Positions 25,734-35,193 are shown, counted from the first letter of the stretch. The stretch: 64,000 nucleotides of DNA from JADKIH01 sp031367345 (GCA_031367345.1 JANLPR010000025.1:4493-68492), one strand, 5' to 3'. Translations and numbers: made by a program. Notes: generated from the letters alone by a model not told the origin.

Positions 25734-26453
25734 ATGATGAACGACATGAATTACGACGAGTTAAGAATAAGAAGAGCATTTTCAGATAAAGACTGGCAAG
25801 AAATAAAAGCACATGATACATGGCAGATTTTTAAGATCATGTCGGAATTTGTAGATGGCTTTGAAAAACTGAGTAAGATTGGTCCATGTGTATCTATTTT
25901 TGGATCGGCTAGAACAAAACCGGATTCAAAATATTATTTGTTGGCAGAAGAGATTGCCTTTAAATTGACAAAAGAGGGTTACGGAATTATTACCGGAGGA
26001 GGGCCCGGAATTATGGAAGCGGCTAACAAAGGCGCAAAAACTGCCGGCGGTAAATCGGTTGGATTAAACATTGAATTGCCTTTTGAGCAGAGTTCAAATC
26101 CATATATCGATCCGGATAAATTGATCACATTCGATTACTTTTTTGTACGGAAATTGATGTTCATTAAATATGCACAAGGGTTTGTGGTATGTCCCGGAGG
26201 TTTTGGAACGATGGACGAATTATTTGAAGCGTTGACGTTGATTCAGACAAAAAAGATAGGGAAGTTTCCGATTGTACTAGCCGGAAAAGAGTATTGGGCA
26301 GGACTTTTTGACTGGATTAAAAACACATTGGTGGAAGAAAAAATGATTGATGAAAAAGACTTAGACCTTATGTTCCTCGCTGATGATGCGGATCACGCGG
26401 TGAAGCACATCAATGATTTTTACAGTCGTTATTTGTTGAAACCTAACTTTTAA
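25734..26453 (+). CDS. LOG-family protein (TIGR00730), nucleotide 5'-monophosphate phosphoribohydrolase-like
   Basis: 239 residues. The Rossmann fold carries VSIFGSARTKPDSKYY, ITGGGPGIMEAANKGA and the catalytic LOG motif VCPGGFGTMDELFEAL, preceded by FDYFFVRKLMFIKYA. Members hydrolyse the N-glycosidic bond of nucleoside monophosphates (cytokinin-activating LOG, or the PpnN nucleosidase group). The ~40-residue N-terminal extension is typical of the bacterial TIGR00730 group. The natural substrate is not certain. It is likely co-transcribed with uvrA, and a hairpin follows at 26461-26492. Confidence 0.9.
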   Translation: MMNDMNYDELRIRRAFSDKDWQEIKAHDTWQIFKIMSEFVDGFEKLSKIGPCVSIFGSARTKPDSKYYLLAEEIAFKLTKEGYGIITGGGPGIMEAANKGAKTAGGKSVGLNIELPFEQSSNPYIDPDKLITFDYFFVRKLMFIKYAQGFVVCPGGFGTMDELFEALTLIQTKKIGKFPIVLAGKEYWAGLFDWIKNTLVEEKMIDEKDLDLMFLADDADHAVKHINDFYSRYLLKPNF

Positions 26454-26460
26454 TAAATAA

Positions 26461-26492
26461 GTGGTTATCAACATTTGACAACTGATAACTAC
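26461..26492 (+). terminator. Possible terminator after the uvrA-LOG unit
   Basis: GTGGTTATCA and TGATAACTAC pair (one G.U) around a 12-nt loop, with TTTTTG following after nine bases. The distance to the T run is larger than usual. Confidence 0.35.
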
Positions 26493-26559
26493 GTGCATTT
26501 TTGTTCCAAACTCAAACACAAATGGTGTAATTTAATGCCATATTGATGCTTGTGTATTT

Positions 26560-27783
26560 ATGATCAAAATCGTACTCCTACTCTGTTCGGCAATATCTAT
26601 TTTTCTTGCATCACTGTTTATGACAGTTGATCATTCTATTTTTGTAGAGCAAATAGTTCCAACATCCGTAATGCCCGGAAGTGAATTTACTATTAGTTTA
26701 GTAATACATAAAGGCAAACAAACGGGTTTTGCGCGGCTTCAACATTTTTTACCAAAAGGATTTACGGCAGAACCATTAGAAATTGCCAAAGCTCAGTTTA
26801 TCAATGACGAGGAGAGTGCAAAATTTATTTGGATAGCACTACCAATTGAAGAAGTCTTTACAGTATCATATAAAGTAAAAGTAGATAGTACGTTGAACGG
26901 ACGTCAAGTAATTAATGGACTCTTTTACTATATTCAAGATGAGAAAACGCAAAAACTTGCGTTAGATCCAATAGAAATAACTATTGGATCGCCGGTAGCA
27001 ATAGATACGGATAAGCCGGCAGTTGAGAGAAAATTAATCAGCATCAATCCGAATAAAGGGGAGTTTAGAGTAGAGTTGCTATTTCATACAAACAGTGAAA
27101 AAACAGCAGCAAAATTTACTGATGAGATTCCGGTTGGATATATTGCAGAAGCTATAGAAAATTTTGGTGCGACATTTAGCTTCCACGATCAGAGGGCAGA
27201 GTTTAACTGGACAACCTTTCCTACAGAGAATACGTTTACCATAGCATATCGTGTTTATTCATCGACCGCAACGGCAGCTCCAAAGATCGACGGCATGTTG
27301 GTATATGGAGACAATTTGAATTTGACAGACGATGGATTGAACAAAGTAAAAGAAGGAGATGATACGCCTGATTCTATCATGGATGAATTGATAAAAAGTG
27401 AAAAGGAAGAGCGAGCAATTGCCGGAAAAGTAAAACAAGATTTGGAGAATAGCTCAGTCGAAGCATCTGAATCTACTTCACTTAATTTGCCTTCTCCACA
27501 AACGGGAATCTACTACAAAGTTCAGATTTGTGCAACAAGAAAAAGTCCGTCGAGAGAAGGGAGTTTCTTTGAGAAAAAATATAATGTAACCGATCCTGTT
27601 CAATTGACAGAACATGAAGGTTGGAAAAAATACATTATTGGAAATTGCAATTCAATAAAAGAAGCCAAAGCGTTAAAGCAAATTACACGTTTAAAAGTTA
27701 GCGATGCATTTGTAGTTGCGTACAATAATGGAGAACGAGTTCCACTCTCTTCCACGCTGCATTCCAATAAACTGAATCAATAA
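26560..27783 (+). CDS. Envelope protein with duplicated beta domain and C-terminal SPOR-like domain
   Basis: 407 residues. An N-terminal hydrophobic segment (IVLLLCSAISIFLASLFM) suggests export or a membrane anchor. Two similar ~110-residue beta domains follow: compare FARLQHFLPKGFTAE ... FIWIALPIEEVFTVSYKV with AAKFTDEIPVGYIAE ... FNWTTFPTENTFTIAYRV. After a charged linker, the last ~90 residues (YYKVQICATRKSP, GWKKYIIGNCNSIKEAKA, DAFVVAYNNGERV) look like the SPOR-like modules common in Bacteroidota envelope proteins, which may bind peptidoglycan. The overall function is unknown. The next gene starts 14 bp later, so the two probably form an operon. Confidence 0.72.
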   Translation: MIKIVLLLCSAISIFLASLFMTVDHSIFVEQIVPTSVMPGSEFTISLVIHKGKQTGFARLQHFLPKGFTAEPLEIAKAQFINDEESAKFIWIALPIEEVFTVSYKVKVDSTLNGRQVINGLFYYIQDEKTQKLALDPIEITIGSPVAIDTDKPAVERKLISINPNKGEFRVELLFHTNSEKTAAKFTDEIPVGYIAEAIENFGATFSFHDQRAEFNWTTFPTENTFTIAYRVYSSTATAAPKIDGMLVYGDNLNLTDDGLNKVKEGDDTPDSIMDELIKSEKEERAIAGKVKQDLENSSVEASESTSLNLPSPQTGIYYKVQICATRKSPSREGSFFEKKYNVTDPVQLTEHEGWKKYIIGNCNSIKEAKALKQITRLKVSDAFVVAYNNGERVPLSSTLHSNKLNQ

Positions 27784-27797
27784 AAGAATAAAAAGAA

Positions 27798-29174
27798 ATG
27801 AATTTTAAAAATTTACACATCGCCATTTCATTGATCATCGTACTTCTTTGTGCAACTATTGTATTTGGACAAGAAGAAAAAGAGACGATGAAACTTCCTG
27901 TAATTACATTAACGCAAGGAATCTTGAATTTTAATGGTGACATAGGATACAATCGACTGAATGAGCCACTGATTGCACATTCAGGTTTTGAGTTTGGAAT
28001 ACAGAATCATACAGACGGTAGATTGACATTTGGATTATTTATTTTAGCAGGACAAATTACAGGCGAAGTTAGTTCGATCAATAGAAATCAAAATTTCAGA
28101 ACGAGTATATTTAGTGAGTCGTTAAGAGCAAGATATGAATGGATAAGTCATACACGAGCAGATCAAATTTTGATACCGTATATAACAGCAGGAATAGAGT
28201 TTTTGACTTTTAATACAAAAGCCGACCTCTTAGATGCAAGTGGGAAATCGTATTTTTATTGGACAGATGGAACCGTTAGGAATGAAGCACAGACAGAAAC
28301 CAATGGTTCTGCACCACAAACACATCGAGATTACAAATATGAAACAAATGTACGAGACGCTAATTTAGATGGCACTGGCAAATACAGTCAGACTTCGTTT
28401 GCTGTACCGATAGGCTTAGGCGTTCGATTTAAATTATCGCCAAAAACATCACTTGACTTTAGTTCAGTGTTACATAAAACCTTTACAGATTACATAGATG
28501 GAATAACATCGAAAGGCAAAGGTGAAAGAGCGGGCAATGACAAGAATGATAATTATTTTTTCACTTCCGTTGGTTTCAAAATTGATTTGGGAACACCAAG
28601 GATTCGAACAACAAAGAAAGATAAGTACAGACCAGATGTTACGGGAGTAAATTTCACCGAATTAACCAATGATGATGCCGATGGCGATGGAATTCCGGAT
28701 GTAAAAGATGATTCAAGTGCAACACCGAATGCAAATAAAGTAGATGAAAAAGGAAAACCGATAGATACCGACGACGATGGGATTCCGGATTACCGCGACA
28801 AAGAATTGAATAGCCAACCGTATGCTGTTGTTAATGAAGATGGGGAAACAATTACAGAAGAAATGGTAGAGGCACAATTCAGAAAAGATTCTTTGGCAGC
28901 ATTACCGGCAGTAATTGAATACTTGAGAGCGTACGATAAGCTAGCAGAGCGAAAGCCGGATGTAGAGCAACGCTGGACAAGTCAGAAGGCAGCTGAGAAT
29001 CCAAGAGATCATACAGTTATTCCGGCAGTATATCGAAGATTAGATGCCGACCAAAATGGATACATAACGCCAAAAGAAATAAGCATAGCGATTGATGAAT
29101 ATATGTCGAAGAAATCGCCTTATAGTGTTCAACAGTTCTTTGATTTGATCGACTTTTTCTTTGTTCAGAAATAA
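27798..29174 (+). CDS. Outer-membrane barrel protein with TSP3-like calcium repeats
   Basis: 458 residues with a signal peptide (LHIAISLIIVLLCATIVFGQ). Residues ~30-270 are beta-barrel-like (FEFGIQNHTDGRLTFGLFIL, PIGLGVRFKLSPKTSLDFSS, FFTSVGFKIDLG). Next come two aspartate-rich repeats (DDADGDGIPDVKDD and DTDDDGIPDYRDK) of the thrombospondin type 3 kind that bind calcium. Near the C-terminus LDADQNGYITPKEISIAIDE is an EF-hand-like loop. This order (barrel, TSP3 linker, periplasmic tail) resembles OmpA-type proteins, but no OmpA domain is present. It pairs with the SPOR-like gene upstream and ends at a strong terminator. Confidence 0.75.
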   Translation: MNFKNLHIAISLIIVLLCATIVFGQEEKETMKLPVITLTQGILNFNGDIGYNRLNEPLIAHSGFEFGIQNHTDGRLTFGLFILAGQITGEVSSINRNQNFRTSIFSESLRARYEWISHTRADQILIPYITAGIEFLTFNTKADLLDASGKSYFYWTDGTVRNEAQTETNGSAPQTHRDYKYETNVRDANLDGTGKYSQTSFAVPIGLGVRFKLSPKTSLDFSSVLHKTFTDYIDGITSKGKGERAGNDKNDNYFFTSVGFKIDLGTPRIRTTKKDKYRPDVTGVNFTELTNDDADGDGIPDVKDDSSATPNANKVDEKGKPIDTDDDGIPDYRDKELNSQPYAVVNEDGETITEEMVEAQFRKDSLAALPAVIEYLRAYDKLAERKPDVEQRWTSQKAAENPRDHTVIPAVYRRLDADQNGYITPKEISIAIDEYMSKKSPYSVQQFFDLIDFFFVQK

Positions 29175-29197
29175 TAAAACTGTAATTTATTTAGTAA

Positions 29198-29229
29198 AAA
29201 ACCGCCTCAAATCGAGGCGGTTTTTTTTT
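29198..29229 (+). terminator. Rho-independent terminator
   Basis: ACCGCCTC and GAGGCGGT form a perfect 8-bp GC-rich stem with a 5-nt loop, followed by nine or more T. It ends the 26560-29174 unit. Confidence 0.92.
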
Positions 29230-29518
29230 GTTTGGTAGTTATTATGGCCAAGATTTTTTAAGCACATAGATAAAATCTGCGAGTGAAAATAAATAGTATA
29301 GAGAATGTTTTCAGGGTAGCTCCACTACACTATTTCCGTGAATGGAATCTCAATAATGAAATCGAAATGAGTAAAAATTAAAGAGTAAGAAAAAGCTACA
29401 ACTTGTGTATTTCAGTTAATTAAAATGTAAGGTTTGAAAAGGTATTAGAAGAACAGAAAAGTAGTTCTTAAGTAAAATAAACAACTTAAAATAACACAAA
29501 ACACAAATTTTACTTGAG
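29230..29518. other. Intergenic stretch before the hybrid kinase
   Basis: AT-rich and without a reading frame of note. I found no TAnnTTTG match at a suitable place and no sigma-54 (GG-N10-GC) promoter, so the start of the following kinase transcript is undetermined. Confidence 0.4.
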
Positions 29519-31915
29519 ATGAGAGATAGGAAATTCCAAATTTTGGTAGTTGAGGACGATGAACTTGACAGATTAATAATTAAAAAAGCCTTAAAAAGTG
29601 CGAGCATTGAACATGACTTGTATTTTGCCGAAGACCATGAAAGCGGAAAAGCAGCGACAGAGAATACAGAATACGATTGTATTTTTTTAGATTATAACTT
29701 ACCCGGAGGTACAGGGTTAGAGCTTCTGAAAGCAATCAGAGCTGCAAAAAACGAATCACCGATAATCATTGTAACCAGTCAGGGAGATGAGAAGATTGCT
29801 GTAGAAGCAATGAAGAATGGAGCGAACGATTATATTCCGAAAAACTTATTGACGGGAGAAGGAATTGCACAAAGTGTTCGCTACATGGTGAACATAACCG
29901 AGCAGAAAAAACGCCAAGCAGAATTAGAATTAAAATTAATTGCAACACAACATCAGTTGAATGCAGTGATTTCTAACGCTCCTATTATTCTTTTTGCTTT
30001 AAATACCAAAGGCGAAATAATTTTATTTGAAGGAAAGGGATTGAACGATTTGAATATTGATAAAGAAACATTTATTAATAAGTCGCTAAAAGACTATAGT
30101 AATGAGATACCGATTGACCTTGAAAACTTCGAAAAAGCATTACAGGGAGAATCAGTTGGAATTGTAGTAGAATGGAAAAATAAATTCTTTGAAATTAATT
30201 ACAAAGCAGTTAAAGATCAATCAGGAAATACTAGCGGAGTTGTGGGAGTAGCATCAGATGTAACTGCTCACAAAAAAGTGCAAGAAGAATTAGAGAAGGC
30301 GAAACAAATAGCAGAAGAGACCGCACGAATAAAAGAAAATTTCCTTGCCAATATGAGTCATGAAATAAGGACACCGATGAATGGCATCATTGGATTGACA
30401 AGAATATTGATTAATAGTCCGCTCAACGAAGAGCAAGCAGGCTATTTAAGTTCAATTAAAATGTGTTCAGATAGTTTGATGGTGATTATCGACGACATCT
30501 TAGATTTTTCAAAGATAGAAGCCGGCAAAATGACATTTGAAAAGGCACCATTTAGTATTAAAGACACCGTTAAACATACAATTGCTTTATTCCAAGCAAA
30601 AGCAGACGAAAAGCAAGTGCAATTGGTAACAGAAATTCCGCAATCACTGGCAAGTACCTTTGCAGGCGACCCAACTCGACTTCAACAAATTTTAAATAAT
30701 TTGATTAGCAATGCTATCAAGTTTACAGAACATGGAGAAGTACGACTTATAGTAAAATGGAGTGATGTAGGCAAACAAAGAGCGCGAGTTACCTTTGAAG
30801 TAAAAGATTCCGGAATTGGGATAAGTGAAAAAAGCATTGAGAATATTTTTGAAAGCTTCACACAAGCGAGTAGCGATACGACAAGAAAATTTGGTGGCAC
30901 GGGCTTAGGATTAACTATTGTGAAACGATTGGTAGAGTTACAAGGGGGAAAAATTATTGTAAAGAGCCAATTAGAAAAGGGAACCAGTTTCATTTTCCAC
31001 ATAGATTATGAAATAATAGAAGCAGAAAAGCTACAAAATATTAAGCCGAAAGAATTAGATCAAAGCATTTCGCATTTGAAGATTTTGGTAGCAGAAGACA
31101 ATAAGATCAATCAATTAGTAGTAAGGAAAGTTTTTGCAGACTGGCAGCTGACAGTTGATTTTGCTGACAATGGACAAGAAGCGGTTGAAAAAGCCACAGA
31201 AACTTGTTATGACTTGATTTTGATGGACATCCAAATGCCGATAATGGATGGTTTGAGTGCATCAAAAATGATTAGAACTACACTTTCGGAACCCAATTGC
31301 AAAGTACCGATTATGGCCATGACAGCCCATGCAACGGCAACAGAAAAGCAAAAATGTCATGATCATGGGATGAACGATCATATAAACAAGCCATTTGAAT
31401 TACTAGAGTTAAAGAAAAAGATAATATCACTAACCCTTACGAGTGATTCTTCGTTAAAGGAGGTCATTACGACTCCTAAATCAGAAAAATCGCCTAACGT
31501 GAAAATCAATAAACCATCCGGTTCCGGTCAAAGAGTGAGTTTAGCATCGATCGATACATTTTTAAATGCACCGAAAATTAATCTCACATATCTGAAGCAC
31601 ATTGCAGACGGCAATGAATCATTTGTGGTGGAAATGATTGAGATGTTTCTGAATAAAACACCAGAGGCGATCAAAGAAATGAATGAATATTATTCTTCAA
31701 AAAAATGGGAAGATTTTAGACGAATTGCACACCGTATAAAACCATCGTTTGGATATATGGGAATGCCGGAAGTGCAACAATCGCTCTCGCAATTGGAACT
31801 ATTGTCAGAGAACGAACTTCAAGAAATTTCTGTTGAAAAAACTTTAATGGACATTACGACCCGTACAAATGAAGCCTATACTCAACTTCGCACAGAATTG
31901 ACAACAATGAAATAG
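29519..31915 (+). CDS. Cytosolic hybrid histidine kinase (REC-PAS-HisKA-HATPase-REC-Hpt)
   Basis: 798 residues without membrane segments. The N-terminal receiver has CIFLDYNLPGGTG (Asp near 58), followed by a PAS domain at about 135-255. HisKA has NFLANMSHEIRTPMNG (His near 281), and the HATPase has VKDSGIGIS and GGTGLGL. A second receiver has LILMDIQMPIMDG (Asp near 569) and the Hpt has RIAHRIKPSFGYMG (His near 737). The N-terminal receiver makes it a target of another kinase as well as a source of phosphate. A lone response regulator follows after 154 bp and the exopolysaccharide-like cluster after that, so it is the likely upstream sensor of that cluster. It shares its layout with the TPR kinase at 8424. 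Confidence 0.92.
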   Translation: MRDRKFQILVVEDDELDRLIIKKALKSASIEHDLYFAEDHESGKAATENTEYDCIFLDYNLPGGTGLELLKAIRAAKNESPIIIVTSQGDEKIAVEAMKNGANDYIPKNLLTGEGIAQSVRYMVNITEQKKRQAELELKLIATQHQLNAVISNAPIILFALNTKGEIILFEGKGLNDLNIDKETFINKSLKDYSNEIPIDLENFEKALQGESVGIVVEWKNKFFEINYKAVKDQSGNTSGVVGVASDVTAHKKVQEELEKAKQIAEETARIKENFLANMSHEIRTPMNGIIGLTRILINSPLNEEQAGYLSSIKMCSDSLMVIIDDILDFSKIEAGKMTFEKAPFSIKDTVKHTIALFQAKADEKQVQLVTEIPQSLASTFAGDPTRLQQILNNLISNAIKFTEHGEVRLIVKWSDVGKQRARVTFEVKDSGIGISEKSIENIFESFTQASSDTTRKFGGTGLGLTIVKRLVELQGGKIIVKSQLEKGTSFIFHIDYEIIEAEKLQNIKPKELDQSISHLKILVAEDNKINQLVVRKVFADWQLTVDFADNGQEAVEKATETCYDLILMDIQMPIMDGLSASKMIRTTLSEPNCKVPIMAMTAHATATEKQKCHDHGMNDHINKPFELLELKKKIISLTLTSDSSLKEVITTPKSEKSPNVKINKPSGSGQRVSLASIDTFLNAPKINLTYLKHIADGNESFVVEMIEMFLNKTPEAIKEMNEYYSSKKWEDFRRIAHRIKPSFGYMGMPEVQQSLSQLELLSENELQEISVEKTLMDITTRTNEAYTQLRTELTTMK

Positions 31916-32069
31916 ATTTATTTACTTGACACTGCTGTAAAAAGAAGAATGAATATTCTGAGAACAAGATGAATATTTAGGTGATAAATTAATTACAAAG
32001 CCAAAAAAGTTCCGCTTGAATGAGTGTAAAAGGTTATCTTGCGCAGAATTATAATTCGAAAAATATTAA

Positions 32070-32435
32070 ATGAAAGCCCTTGTTTGTGAAGACGACGAAA
32101 TGGTCCTCAAAATGGTTGAATTCAAACTTCAAAAAGAAGGGTATGAAGTAATATTAGCGACAGACGGAAAGCAAGCAATTGAGCAAATAGAAGTACACAA
32201 GCCGGATATTATAATAACAGATATTATGATGCCTTATTTAACAGGGTTAGAAATTGTTCACATTGTCAGGAAAGAATTGAAGTTAAAAACTCCTATAATA
32301 ATAGTCTCCTCTATTGGCTTGGAAAAAACGGTTTTAGAAGCATTTCAATTGGGGGCAGATGATTTTATAACTAAACCATTTAGTCCAAACGAACTTTCAG
32401 TACGAATAAAAAAGTTACTGATGAGAGTAGCTTAA
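32070..32435 (+). CDS. Single-domain response regulator
   Basis: 121 residues, only a receiver domain. The acidic pair is in LVCEDDEMV, the phospho-acceptor Asp (about 51) in IIITDIMMPYLTG, the switch residues in PIIIVSS and the conserved Lys in FITKPFSPNE. Without an output domain it must act by protein contact or as a phosphate carrier between the Hpt of the kinase upstream and another receiver. A TATCTTG element 30 bp before the start is one base short of the TAnnTTTG consensus. The neighbouring YaiO/CotH/HEAT/GT2 genes suggest it controls surface polymer assembly, which is inference. Confidence 0.9.
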   Translation: MKALVCEDDEMVLKMVEFKLQKEGYEVILATDGKQAIEQIEVHKPDIIITDIMMPYLTGLEIVHIVRKELKLKTPIIIVSSIGLEKTVLEAFQLGADDFITKPFSPNELSVRIKKLLMRVA

Positions 32436-32447
32436 AAAAAATCAAGA

Positions 32448-32476
32448 CCATTAAAAAAGAGATTACTTTTTAGTGG
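32448..32476 (+). terminator. Possible weak terminator after the response regulator
   Basis: CCATTAAAAA and TTTTTAGTGG can pair (one G.U) with a 9-nt loop, and ATTTTTG follows. The stem is AT-rich, so it may allow read-through into the cluster downstream. Confidence 0.3.
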
Positions 32477-32528
32477 TTTCATTTTTGTAAAGGGTTTGAG
32501 CTCTTAACAAAAATTGCCAGATACGAAT

Positions 32529-33827
32529 ATGTACATTAAAAGTAATTATTTATCATTTTTCATTTTACTACTCCTGTTTTTTGCAGACAAATCTGCTATT
32601 GCACAAACAAAAGCCTCCGACACCTTAATAGTAATTACCGACACAACAAATATTGATGCATTATTTAAAAGAGCTCGTGATTACGCTTATGTCGGAAATA
32701 ATACTCAAGCAAGAAGAATTTGCCAGAAAATAATAGATAGGAATCCGCAGTATTATGATGTAAGAACATTCATAGGCCGTACGTATGCATGGCAAAAGAT
32801 GTATGACGCAGCAAGAACAGAGCTGAGTAGAGTTTTAATTGAAAAAGAAAACGACTATGAAGCATTGAGTGTTATGTTCGATGTAGAATTTTGGTCGGAG
32901 AATTATGAAGTGGCAAAAGATTACTTGAAAATAGCATTAGGTTACTACCCTCTTTCCGAAGAGCTTTTACTTAAGAAGGCTAATTTACAAATCAAGCTTG
33001 AAGATAAATCTGCTGCAGCATTAACATTGCGCCGTATATTGGATTTGAATCCCGGAAATAAAGATGCAATCAAATTGATGAATACTTTAGAAGGAAGGAA
33101 ACTGAATAACAATTTCCAAGCTTATTATACCGTTGATCAATTTGATAAAAATAAGGCGCCTCAACAATTTGCCGGCGCCTCTCTTGGTAGAAATTTTAGT
33201 TTTGGTTCATTGATAATACGTGCGAATGGGGCCAATAGAAGAAATACAAAAGGCCTCCAGACTGAATTAGAAAGTTATATCAATTTTACCGGGAAGATTT
33301 ATGCAAATTTATCGACCGGTTTTGCAAGTGACGAAATATTCCCGAAAGAAAAATTTGGTGCGGAGCTCTATTTTAAATTACCGAAAGGATTTGAGCTTTC
33401 AGGTGGACTTCGTTATCAAAAATTTGGAACAAAGCCTTCTACGTTTTACACAGCAAGTATTGGGAATTATTACAAAGATTATTGGTTTAATGTGAGAACA
33501 TTTCTATCGCCCAAAACAGATTCAGTAGTAACAACAAAATCACTAAAGAATACAGGCGTTACAGTTATAGCTACTATAAGAAATTATTTTGGTGATAGTA
33601 ATAATTATTTAGGTTTAAAAGTTGGTCGTGGCCAATCGCCCGATGAACGAAAAAATCTTAATTTAGCACATCAGCTTTTGTCATATCAAGGAGGAATAGA
33701 GCTTCAAAAAAACGCATTTGGCCGATGGGTTATAAAAGCAGAACTAACCTATTCCAAAGAAGACATTCTCGATACGAAATATACTCAACGGCTTTCAACT
33801 ACGGTAACAGTTAAAACTGTTTTCTAA
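32529..33827 (+). CDS. TPR plus YaiO-type outer-membrane beta-barrel protein
   Basis: About 432 residues. It starts at the ATG at 32529; a TTG at 32514 would add five residues. A signal peptide (YLSFFILLLLFFADKSAIAQ) is followed by four TPR-like helix pairs at about 40-195 (DALFKRARDYAYVGNNTQAR, YDVRTFIGRTYAWQKMYDAA, NDYEALSVMFDVEFWSENYE, SEELLLKKANLQIKLEDKSA). The rest is an antiparallel barrel with alternating hydrophobic strands (QFAGASLGRNFSFGSLIIRA, FELSGGLRYQKF, WVIKAELTYSKED) and a terminal Phe. TPR plus barrel is the plan of PgaA/BcsC-type polysaccharide exporters in small form. The next gene begins 12 bp later. Confidence 0.85.
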   Translation: MYIKSNYLSFFILLLLFFADKSAIAQTKASDTLIVITDTTNIDALFKRARDYAYVGNNTQARRICQKIIDRNPQYYDVRTFIGRTYAWQKMYDAARTELSRVLIEKENDYEALSVMFDVEFWSENYEVAKDYLKIALGYYPLSEELLLKKANLQIKLEDKSAAALTLRRILDLNPGNKDAIKLMNTLEGRKLNNNFQAYYTVDQFDKNKAPQQFAGASLGRNFSFGSLIIRANGANRRNTKGLQTELESYINFTGKIYANLSTGFASDEIFPKEKFGAELYFKLPKGFELSGGLRYQKFGTKPSTFYTASIGNYYKDYWFNVRTFLSPKTDSVVTTKSLKNTGVTVIATIRNYFGDSNNYLGLKVGRGQSPDERKNLNLAHQLLSYQGGIELQKNAFGRWVIKAELTYSKEDILDTKYTQRLSTTVTVKTVF

Positions 33828-33839
33828 TTATTTAAAAAA

Positions 33840-35189
33840 ATGAATCGATATAAGATAGTACCTCTTTTCTTTTTCTTTTGTCTTGCAATGTCAATTGTAA
33901 GTGCACAAGAGGTAAAAGATGTAAATACAAAAAAAAGCAAGAAAGATTATGGAAAGACTTTTTTCGAGAAAGACTCAATTCATGTAATCCGGATTTATTT
34001 TACGCAGTGTAATTATTGGGATTCATTAGTTAACCATAAAAAATTATATGATTCATTAGAAATTTCCAACCACCTACAAGCGAATATTATTATTGATAAT
34101 AAAAAGATTTACAGTGTAGGTATTAGGTTTAAAGGAGAATCATCGTATGAGTTTTATCCGGGAAAAAAGAAACCATTTCGAATAAAGTTTAACAAATACT
34201 ATAAAGATCAGGATTTTCAAGGGTTAGAAGAATTAAATTTAACAAACAACTTCAAAGACCCATCTATGATTAGAGAAAAGATTTATCTCGATATGATGAA
34301 TAAAGAAGGTCTTCCAGCTCCGAGGGCAACTTTTGCGAAAGTTTATATCATGGATAAATATTGGGGGTTGTATTTGGTAAACGAAAGCATAGATAAAGTT
34401 TTTCTTGAAACGCGATTCAATGACTCAAAAGGAAATCTTTATCAAGGAGAGCCGCAAGCAAGTTTCGTTTATTTAGGCAATGAGCCAAGTAAATATTGGA
34501 ATCGTTATACTTTAAAGAACAATACCAAACAAAACGATTGGACAGATCTCGTTAAATTTATTAAAGTGATCAATGATACTGTTTTGTCGAAAGAAGATTA
34601 CGTACGAAAACTGGAAACAAATTTTAATTTGGATAAATGTCTACGAGCATGGGCAATAAATAATTTGTTAGGGAATATAGATGCGTATAATATGTTTTAC
34701 CCTCACAACTTTTTTGTTTATCACGACAGTTTAAATTTCAAATGGCATTGGATTTCATTAGATGGCAACTATGCATTTGCAGCATGGAACCCGGTAATGA
34801 ATTTACCTAACCTAATAAATTTAAATGTGATGATACCTGATTCGGTTCCTGACAAAGAACCACGTCCACTCCTACTTCATACCTTGGGCGACAATAGAAC
34901 AATACAAAAAAGGTATATAGCAATTATGGGAGAGATGGTTAGAAAATATTTTAAAGATGATGGAATGGAAAAAACGATCGATAGTCTCTCTTCCCGAATT
35001 CGCTTGTCGGTATATGCTGACACAAATAAAATGTATTCCAATTCCGATTTTGACGCAAACATTAATTCAACAATAGGTGATCCGCTGGATCCCGGTAATT
35101 TTATTCCAGGGTTAAAAGCATTTATTATTGCAAGGAAAAAGAGTATAGAAGATCAAATAGAAATAATCAATAAGAAACTTCAGGATTAA
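33840..35189 (+). CDS. CotH kinase family protein, exported
   Basis: 449 residues with a signal peptide (KIVPLFFFFCLAMSIVSAQE). CotH-family hallmarks appear in order: VGIRFKGESSYEF, KKPFRIKFNKYYKDQ, GLEELNLTNNFKDPSMIREK, a PAPRATFAKVYIMDKYWGLY segment, NESIDKVFL and GNLYQGE, then CLRAWAINNLLGNIDAY and WHWISLDGNYAF with the metal-binding Asp. CotH of Bacillus is an atypical secreted kinase that phosphorylates spore-coat proteins. This organism shows no sign of sporulation, so the substrate is something else in the periplasm or at the surface. The gene lies between the exporter-like TPR-barrel gene and the HEAT gene with 12- and 4-bp gaps, strongly suggesting one operon. Confidence 0.88.
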   Translation: MNRYKIVPLFFFFCLAMSIVSAQEVKDVNTKKSKKDYGKTFFEKDSIHVIRIYFTQCNYWDSLVNHKKLYDSLEISNHLQANIIIDNKKIYSVGIRFKGESSYEFYPGKKKPFRIKFNKYYKDQDFQGLEELNLTNNFKDPSMIREKIYLDMMNKEGLPAPRATFAKVYIMDKYWGLYLVNESIDKVFLETRFNDSKGNLYQGEPQASFVYLGNEPSKYWNRYTLKNNTKQNDWTDLVKFIKVINDTVLSKEDYVRKLETNFNLDKCLRAWAINNLLGNIDAYNMFYPHNFFVYHDSLNFKWHWISLDGNYAFAAWNPVMNLPNLINLNVMIPDSVPDKEPRPLLLHTLGDNRTIQKRYIAIMGEMVRKYFKDDGMEKTIDSLSSRIRLSVYADTNKMYSNSDFDANINSTIGDPLDPGNFIPGLKAFIIARKKSIEDQIEIINKKLQD

Positions 35190-35193
35190 CGAA

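Noticed and set aside
32514..32528. TTG start for the YaiO-type protein
   Set aside because: The ATG at 32529 puts the signal peptide at the N-terminus. The same reasoning moved the starts of the genes at 680, 2547, 4446, 14749, 20640, 21555, 22837, 39076 and 44181.
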